This document shows positions 59,603-64,000 of a stretch of 64,000 bases of DNA, in pieces. The stretch comes from Hymenobacter psychrotolerans DSM 18569 (GTDB lineage Bacteria > Bacteroidota > Bacteroidia > Cytophagales > Hymenobacteraceae), in the NCBI RefSeq assembly GCF_900142395.1, contig NZ_FRAS01000017.1:43959-107958 (forward strand), in the 5' to 3' direction. The number at the start of each line of letters is the position of its first letter. Position 1 is the stretch's first letter. The translations under genes were made by a program, and so were the position numbers. Under the pieces are notes generated by a model. It searched no databases and was not told where the DNA came from. It worked only from the letters and a program-made list of their open reading frames with translations.

Positions 59603-61648
59603 CTATATCGTGTTGGCTACAGTAGCAGCGGCCACATTCTGGCTGGCTGAAAGGCTGGTTTTCAGCTGTTGGGCCGTGTAGTGCGCCAGCGCCATAATCG
59701 TGAGCATGGGATTCACGCCGCTGCACGCCGGAAACGCCGAGGCATCAGCCACGAATAGGTTGTGTACTTCGTACAGCTCGCCGGTGAGGCTGGTGGGGTG
59801 CGTGGCCGGGTTGCCGCCCATACGGCAGGTACTCATCTGGTGGGCGCTGTAGAGCCCGAACTGGTTGGCCTTCCAGCCCAGGTGCGGCAGCCGCTCCAGC
59901 ACCTCAGGGTTCTGAATCCGGCCATCCTGCACGCGCAGCGTAGGTTGCGTGCCGTGAGGCAGCAGCACGGTGTGGGCGCCGGCGGCAGCATGAATTTCGG
60001 CCGCGGCCCGCACGCCGGCCAGCATGTGGGCCCGGTCGTAGTCGCTGAGGGTGTAGTCGACCAAAGCCTGGCCGTGCCGGTCGATGCTGACGCGGCCCCC
60101 GTCCCGGTCGCGGGTCAGCACAATGAACGAGCCCAGGTGCGCCGCCTGCTGCATCAGCCGCTTGTGCTGCTCCCCCGACAGCCAGGGCAGCACCATGCTC
60201 ATCAGGCCGGCGTGGGCGGGCGGTGTCTCCAGCTTGGCGCCGTAGTTGGTGCCTCCAATCCGCGTGAAACTGTCGTTCACCACCGACATGCTGGGCCCAT
60301 ACCACGGGTGCATTTCCTGCGCATACAGCCCCGAAACCACCACCGTGGGGTGCAGGTTGAGGTGGCGCCCGATGTGCGGGTGCTTCAGGCCGCTGCGCAG
60401 CAGCAGCGCCGGCGTCTGAATAGCGCCGCCCGCTACCACCACGCGCCTGGCCCGCACCGTTACGCGCACGGAGCGGCCGTCGGCGGTAGTGTGCACGGCT
60501 TCGGCCCCAACGGCGCGGCCGTTTTCGATAATAATCCGCTCCACCCGCGTGTCGGCGAGCAGGCGGGCCCCGTGCTCGAAAGCCTGCAGCAGATAGGTGT
60601 TCAGGGTGCCCTGCTTGATGCCATAGGCGTCGCCCATGGTGCTGAACCCAAGGCCCCGGAAATGCTCCTCCGTGTCATCAAGCCCCTTTTCGTTGCGCGG
60701 AATCAGCTTCACTTCCTGGCCCAGCCGGCGCGACCCATCCCACAGCGCCTGGTTCTGGCCGTTGTGGCGCGTGTAGTCGGTGTTCACGCTCAGCGCGCGG
60801 CTCACTGCTTCCAGACTGGCCTTGAATTCCGGCGAGGTGAAATGCGGCGCCTGATGCTCGCGGGCCCATTCTTCCAGCACATAGTCGGGAGTGCGGAACG
60901 CGCCGGCCCAGTTGACGGTGGTGCCGCCGCCCAGGCAGGAGCCGGCCAGGATTCCGATGCCGCCGTCCTGGGTGCTCAGGGTGCCCTTGGCGTCGTAGAG
61001 GCGGCCCATCATGTCTACTTCGCGTTGCGTGAAGTCGCAACCGTGGCAATAGGGGCCTTTTTCCAGCACCAGCACGTCGTGGCCAGCGGCAGCCAGCTCG
61101 CCCGCCACCACCCCACCGCCCGCGCCGCTGCCAATCACCAGCACCTCGCACTCGTAGGTGATGTCCTGCGTGGGCTGCAGCGTCCGGATTGGGCGGGGCG
61201 TGTCTACCACGGCATCGGGCTGCGGGCCGGGGTAGCCCATGCCGGCCCAGACCGGGTTGCCGGTTTCGGCCGTGGAGCCGCCGTAGTAGAGAAACGTGAA
61301 CAGCTTGCGCAGCGCCTGAAACCCTTTGCGCAGCTGCGGCAGGTTGCTCTGGGCCCAGCTTTGCAGCAGCTTTTCGCGCTGGGCGGGCTGCAGCCGCGCA
61401 AACGGCCGCAGCGGCCCAAACCACGTCAGGCCCAGGGTTGGCGTGTTCAGCAGCCGGAGCAGCAGCACAAACTCGGCGCGGGCCGCAGCCGGCTGCTCCT
61501 CCAGCACTTCGCCCAGCTGCTCCAGATTCACGCCCTCGGAACCGCGGCGCTGCCAGAAAGCGGCCTGCTCGGCCGGACCATGCAACGGCGGAATAAAGGT
61601 ATCGGCGAGGGCGCGGAGCGTTTCGCGCTGGGCATCGGTGAAGGTCAT
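59603..61648 (-). CDS. GMC oxidoreductase, long-chain alcohol oxidase-like
   Basis: 681 residues from ATG 61646-61648. The first 130 residues, AQRETLRALADTFIPPL then FVLLLRLLNTPTLGLTWFG, match the N-terminal helical part of fatty-alcohol oxidases. The FAD domain starts CEVLVIGSGAGGGVVAGELAAAGHDVLVLEKGPY near residue 175, then GILAGSCLGGGTTVNWAGAFRTPDYVLEEWA, VVVAGGAIQTPALLLRSG, and the C-terminal HQMSTCRMGG and VADASAFPACSGVNPMLTIMALA. It would oxidise an alcohol to an aldehyde with O2 or a quinone as acceptor. The ALDH gene lies upstream on the same strand. Confidence 0.92.
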   Translation of the reverse strand: MTFTDAQRETLRALADTFIPPLHGPAEQAAFWQRRGSEGVNLEQLGEVLEEQPAAARAEFVLLLRLLNTPTLGLTWFGPLRPFARLQPAQREKLLQSWAQSNLPQLRKGFQALRKLFTFLYYGGSTAETGNPVWAGMGYPGPQPDAVVDTPRPIRTLQPTQDITYECEVLVIGSGAGGGVVAGELAAAGHDVLVLEKGPYCHGCDFTQREVDMMGRLYDAKGTLSTQDGGIGILAGSCLGGGTTVNWAGAFRTPDYVLEEWAREHQAPHFTSPEFKASLEAVSRALSVNTDYTRHNGQNQALWDGSRRLGQEVKLIPRNEKGLDDTEEHFRGLGFSTMGDAYGIKQGTLNTYLLQAFEHGARLLADTRVERIIIENGRAVGAEAVHTTADGRSVRVTVRARRVVVAGGAIQTPALLLRSGLKHPHIGRHLNLHPTVVVSGLYAQEMHPWYGPSMSVVNDSFTRIGGTNYGAKLETPPAHAGLMSMVLPWLSGEQHKRLMQQAAHLGSFIVLTRDRDGGRVSIDRHGQALVDYTLSDYDRAHMLAGVRAAAEIHAAAGAHTVLLPHGTQPTLRVQDGRIQNPEVLERLPHLGWKANQFGLYSAHQMSTCRMGGNPATHPTSLTGELYEVHNLFVADASAFPACSGVNPMLTIMALAHYTAQQLKTSLSASQNVAAATVANTI

Positions 61649-61759
61649 CGGATTCAGAAAGCAAGGCGGGAATCAGCCGGCTTCCTCCGGCCGGCGGGTT
61701 CTGAAAATATCGGACTTTTCCCGCAGAATTACTCGGCTTGCATACTTAAATTTAACGTT

Positions 61760-61789
61760 AAAGCCCCGCAACGGCTGCTACGGGGCTTT
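61760..61789 (-). terminator. Hairpin between ALDH and GMC genes
   Basis: AAAGCCCCG and CGGGGCTTT form a perfect 9-bp stem (61760-61768 with 61781-61789); the minus strand continues AACGTTAAATTTA, so the U-tract is poor. The 175-base gap also argues that the two genes have separate transcripts or partial read-through. Confidence 0.5.
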
Positions 61790-61823
61790 GCGGTAAGCCG
61801 GGCCGACGAACGATAAGCTGCCT

Positions 61824-63254
61824 CTAAAACCAGCGCAGCAGCAGATTCACCATTCTCTGCACTTTGGGCGTGTAAGGCGGGTAAAAGCTCTTGATTCCGG
61901 TGAGGCCCACGCGTTGGCGCAGCACCGATTTTTCGTTGCTGAAAGCCAGAAAGCCGGCGTGGCCGTGGGCCCGCCCGAGGCCGCTGTTGCCGGCGCCGCC
62001 GAAAGGCAGGTCGGGATGGGCCAGGTGCAGAATGGTTTCGTTGACGGCTGCCCCACCGGCCGGAATGTTGCGCAGCAGGTAGCGCTGGTTTTCGCGGCTC
62101 TGCGTGAACACATACAGCGCCAGCGGCCGGGGCCGGGAGTTCACCTCGTCGGTGGCTTCCATGAGCGTGCGGAAGGTGCGCACCGGCAGCAGCGGCCCGA
62201 ATATTTCCTCCTGCATCACGCGGCTGCCGGGAGGTGCATTGAGCAGCACGGTGGGCTCGATGAAGCGCTGCCGCTCATCTACGTGGCCACCCAGCGCCAC
62301 GCTGGCGCCGTGCTTCTGCGCGTCTTCCAGCAGCCCGGCCACCCGCTCGAAATGGTGCTGATTGACGATGCGCGCATACGATTCGGAAGCGCCCACGCCC
62401 TGCCCTTCGGCATCGTAGAGGCGGCGCACCACCTTCCCGATTTCCTCCAGCAACGGGCCCTGTACGGCTTCGTGCACCAGCAGGTAGTCGGGCGCCACGC
62501 AGGTCTGGCCGGCATTGATGCCCTTGCCCCACACGATTTTCTCGGCCGCGTCGCGCAGATTGGCGGTTTCGTCCACAATGGCCGGGCTCTTGCCGCCCAG
62601 CTCCAGCGTCACGCTGCTCAGGTGCTCGGCGGCGGCACGCATCACCACCTTGCCCACCTGCGGGCTACCCGTGAAGAAGATGTGGTGAAATGGCAGCTGC
62701 AGCAGTTCCGTGGCCACGTCTTTGTCGCCTTCCACCACCGTTACTTCTTCGGGGTCAAAGATTTCGCGGGCCATGCGGCTAAGCAGCGCGGCCACGGTGG
62801 GCGTCATCTCCGAGGGCTTGATGATGGCGCAGTTGCCGGCCGCCAGCGCCGAAATCAGCGGGTCGATGGCCAGGTAGAACGGGTAGTTCCAGGGCGCAAT
62901 GATGAGGCAGACGCCCTTAGGCTCGTACTGCACCCAGCCGCGGGCCCCCATCAGGGCCAGCGGCGTTTCTACGCGGTGCGGCGCCATCCACTGCTTCAGG
63001 TGCCGGATGGTGTGCTTGATTTCCGTCTGGGAAGGCCAGATTTCCGTGACGTCGGTTTCGGTGGCGGGCTTGCGAAAATCGGCGTACAGGGCCTGCTGAA
63101 TGGCGGCGCGGTTGTCGGCAATCCAGCGGGCCAGCTTGCGCAGCCGGGCCAGCCGGGGGGCAGCCTCTTCGCGGCGCAGCGCTTCGGAACGGGCTAGCTG
63201 CCGGGCAAACAGCTGGGGCAGCGCAAGAGCAGAAGAAACGGAAACGGCTTCCAT
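61824..63254 (-). CDS. Class 3-type aldehyde dehydrogenase
   Basis: 476 residues from ATG 63252-63254; the frame is open 24 codons further upstream into the IS end, but MEAVSVSSAL is the natural start. Signature elements: GVCLIIAPWNYPFYLAIDPLISALAAGNCAIIKPSE, IFFTGSPQVGKVVMRAAAEHLSSVTLELGGKSPAIVDE (catalytic Glu), GKGINAGQTCVAPDYLLV (catalytic Cys) and QEEIFGPLLPV. The form and the hydrophobic end VNLLLRWF match ALDH3/fatty aldehyde dehydrogenases. Likely oxidises a long-chain aldehyde to the acid with NAD(P)+, following the GMC gene product. Confidence 0.94.
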   Translation of the reverse strand: MEAVSVSSALALPQLFARQLARSEALRREEAAPRLARLRKLARWIADNRAAIQQALYADFRKPATETDVTEIWPSQTEIKHTIRHLKQWMAPHRVETPLALMGARGWVQYEPKGVCLIIAPWNYPFYLAIDPLISALAAGNCAIIKPSEMTPTVAALLSRMAREIFDPEEVTVVEGDKDVATELLQLPFHHIFFTGSPQVGKVVMRAAAEHLSSVTLELGGKSPAIVDETANLRDAAEKIVWGKGINAGQTCVAPDYLLVHEAVQGPLLEEIGKVVRRLYDAEGQGVGASESYARIVNQHHFERVAGLLEDAQKHGASVALGGHVDERQRFIEPTVLLNAPPGSRVMQEEIFGPLLPVRTFRTLMEATDEVNSRPRPLALYVFTQSRENQRYLLRNIPAGGAAVNETILHLAHPDLPFGGAGNSGLGRAHGHAGFLAFSNEKSVLRQRVGLTGIKSFYPPYTPKVQRMVNLLLRWF

Positions 63255-63313
63255 AGGCACAAACGGATGGAGAAGGAGCGGCGTGATGCAGGTACGTAAG
63301 TTGGGGCGCTTTA

Positions 63314-64000
63314 GATTGTCTAACAAAACCGTTTAACGGCTCTCCAGGTGATGAGTGCGCAGGCGAACCAAGTGAAGGCCAGGTGGATGTCGTCGCGGCG
63401 TTCGTAACGCACGCGCACGCGGCGGAAGCGGTTGAGCCAGGCGAAGGTACGCTCCACCACCCAGCGGTGGCGCCCCAGCCGCTGGGTGGAGTCGATGCCG
63501 CGGCGGGCGATTCGACACTGGATGCCGCGCCTGCGCAGGGCCACCCGGCACTTGCGGTAGTCGTAGCCCTTGTCGGCGTGGAGCTTGCCGGGGCGCTTGC
63601 CGGGGCGGCCGCGGGGCTGACGCACAGCCGGCACAGCATCGAGCAATTCGGCAAACACGGTCGAATCGTGCGCGTTGGCCCCGCTCAGCTGCACGGCCAG
63701 CGGCGTGCCGCGCCGGTCTACCAGCAGGTGGCGCTTGGTGCCCGGTTTGCCCCGATCCGTCGGGTTAGGACCGGTCTGCGCCCCCCTTTTGCGGCCGGGA
63801 TGCTCTGCGCGTCCAGGCTGGCACGGGACCAGTCGAGTTGCCCGGCTTGGCCCAGCCGGTCGAGCAACACCTGGTGCAGGCGCTGCCACACGCCGGCCTC
63901 GTGCCAGTCGCGCAAGCGCCGCCAGCACGTCATGCCCGAGCCACAGCCCATTTCCGCCGGCAGCATCTCCCACGGAATACCGCTGCGCAACACGAACAGA
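63314..64000 (-). mobile_element. IS5-like insertion sequence, end and most of the transposase (runs off window)
   Basis: The element's one visible end is put at about 63314 (GATTGTCTAAC, beside a TTA at 63311-63313 that could be target sequence). The transposase fills the rest up to the window edge, so the other end and its inverted repeat are outside. Assignment is from the transposase; the exact boundary is approximate. Confidence 0.75.
63320..64000 (-). CDS. IS5-family transposase in two overlapping frames (5' end outside window)
   Basis: The upstream frame (64000 to about 63718) reads LRSGIPWEMLPAEMGCGSGMTCWRRLRDWHEAGVWQRLHQVLLDRL then LDAQSIPAAKGGRRPV; the downstream frame continues TGPNPTDRGKPGTKRHLLVDRRGTPLAVQLSGANAHDST, KLHADKGYDYRKC and RHRWVVERTFAWLNRFRRVRVRYERR, the DDE core of IS5 elements. 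The frames join in a -1 direction at AAAAGGGGGG (63790-63781), a site suited to programmed slippage, as known for IS5 relatives; a sequencing or decay event is an alternative. The stop is at 63320. Confidence 0.85.
   Translation of the reverse strand, partial: SVRVAQRYSVGDAAGGNGLWLGHDVLAALARLARGRRVAAPAPGVARPAGPSRATRLVPCQPGRAEHPGRKRGAQTGPNPTDRGKPGTKRHLLVDRRGTPLAVQLSGANAHDSTVFAELLDAVPAVRQPRGRPGKRPGKLHADKGYDYRKCRVALRRRGIQCRIARRGIDSTQRLGRHRWVVERTFAWLNRFRRVRVRYERRDDIHLAFTWFACALITWRAVKRFC

Overview
The window looks like chromosomal DNA of a GC-rich Bacteroidota bacterium of the order Cytophagales, most like Hymenobacter. The grounds are several intergenic promoters of the Bacteroidota type (TTTG, about 20 bp, TAnnTTTG), type IX secretion C-terminal domains, DUF-type exported proteins typical of the group, and house-keeping proteins that read like Cytophagales homologues. 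The genus is an inference; no rRNA gene is present.

Layout. 1-8.7 kb: the 3' end of polyphosphate kinase, two related small proteins, an exported beta-barrel protein, a 1296-residue phosphatase/kinase-like/barrel fusion, and an HD-domain protein fused to a Pycsar-type membrane effector. 8.7-13.4 kb: tRNA-Arg(CCT), two divergent LuxR-type response regulators that share a nearly identical 173-bp HTH segment, small unknowns, and nicotinate phosphoribosyltransferase. 13.4-23.3 kb: an Npt-like transporter with HEAT repeats and a cyclic-nucleotide domain, a YitT protein, three tandem exported VOC-fold proteins, a TPR histidine kinase, a DUF4240-like protein and an HMA protein. 23.3-23.7 kb: a 21-bp tandem repeat and a terminator.

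23.7-37.3 kb: a leftward nucleotide cluster, in transcription order pyrD-like, pyrF, pyrE, purL, purQ, purC-purE fusion, an NTF2-like gene, purD, purN, purF, a small exported protein and purM. It covers IMP synthesis from PRPP to SAICAR plus the last part of UMP synthesis. Next come an AsnRS-like gene with a terminator in its leader, an exported DUF4468-like gene, and a 618-bp gap that appears to hold two divergent structured RNAs.

40.5-64 kb: a large T9SS cargo protein, a sigma54 activator with a hybrid sensor kinase, a flavin monooxygenase-like protein, a 39-residue membrane peptide, a sorting-domain-only protein, an srsABC-like type III polyketide synthase cluster (FAD oxidoreductase, synthase, methyltransferase) with a 13-copy heptamer repeat, an HDAC-family protein, tRNA-Val(GAC), a series of small metabolic or exported proteins, a GMC oxidase beside a class 3 aldehyde dehydrogenase, and the end of an IS5-like element running off the right edge.

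The leads I rate highest are the two candidate RNAs at 39.9-40.5 kb, the phosphatase/kinase-like/barrel fusion, the localized gene conversion between the two regulators, the exported VOC triplet, the orphan HD-Pycsar effector fusion, the attenuator-like leader of the AsnRS-like gene, and the DHODH homologue without its catalytic cysteine.
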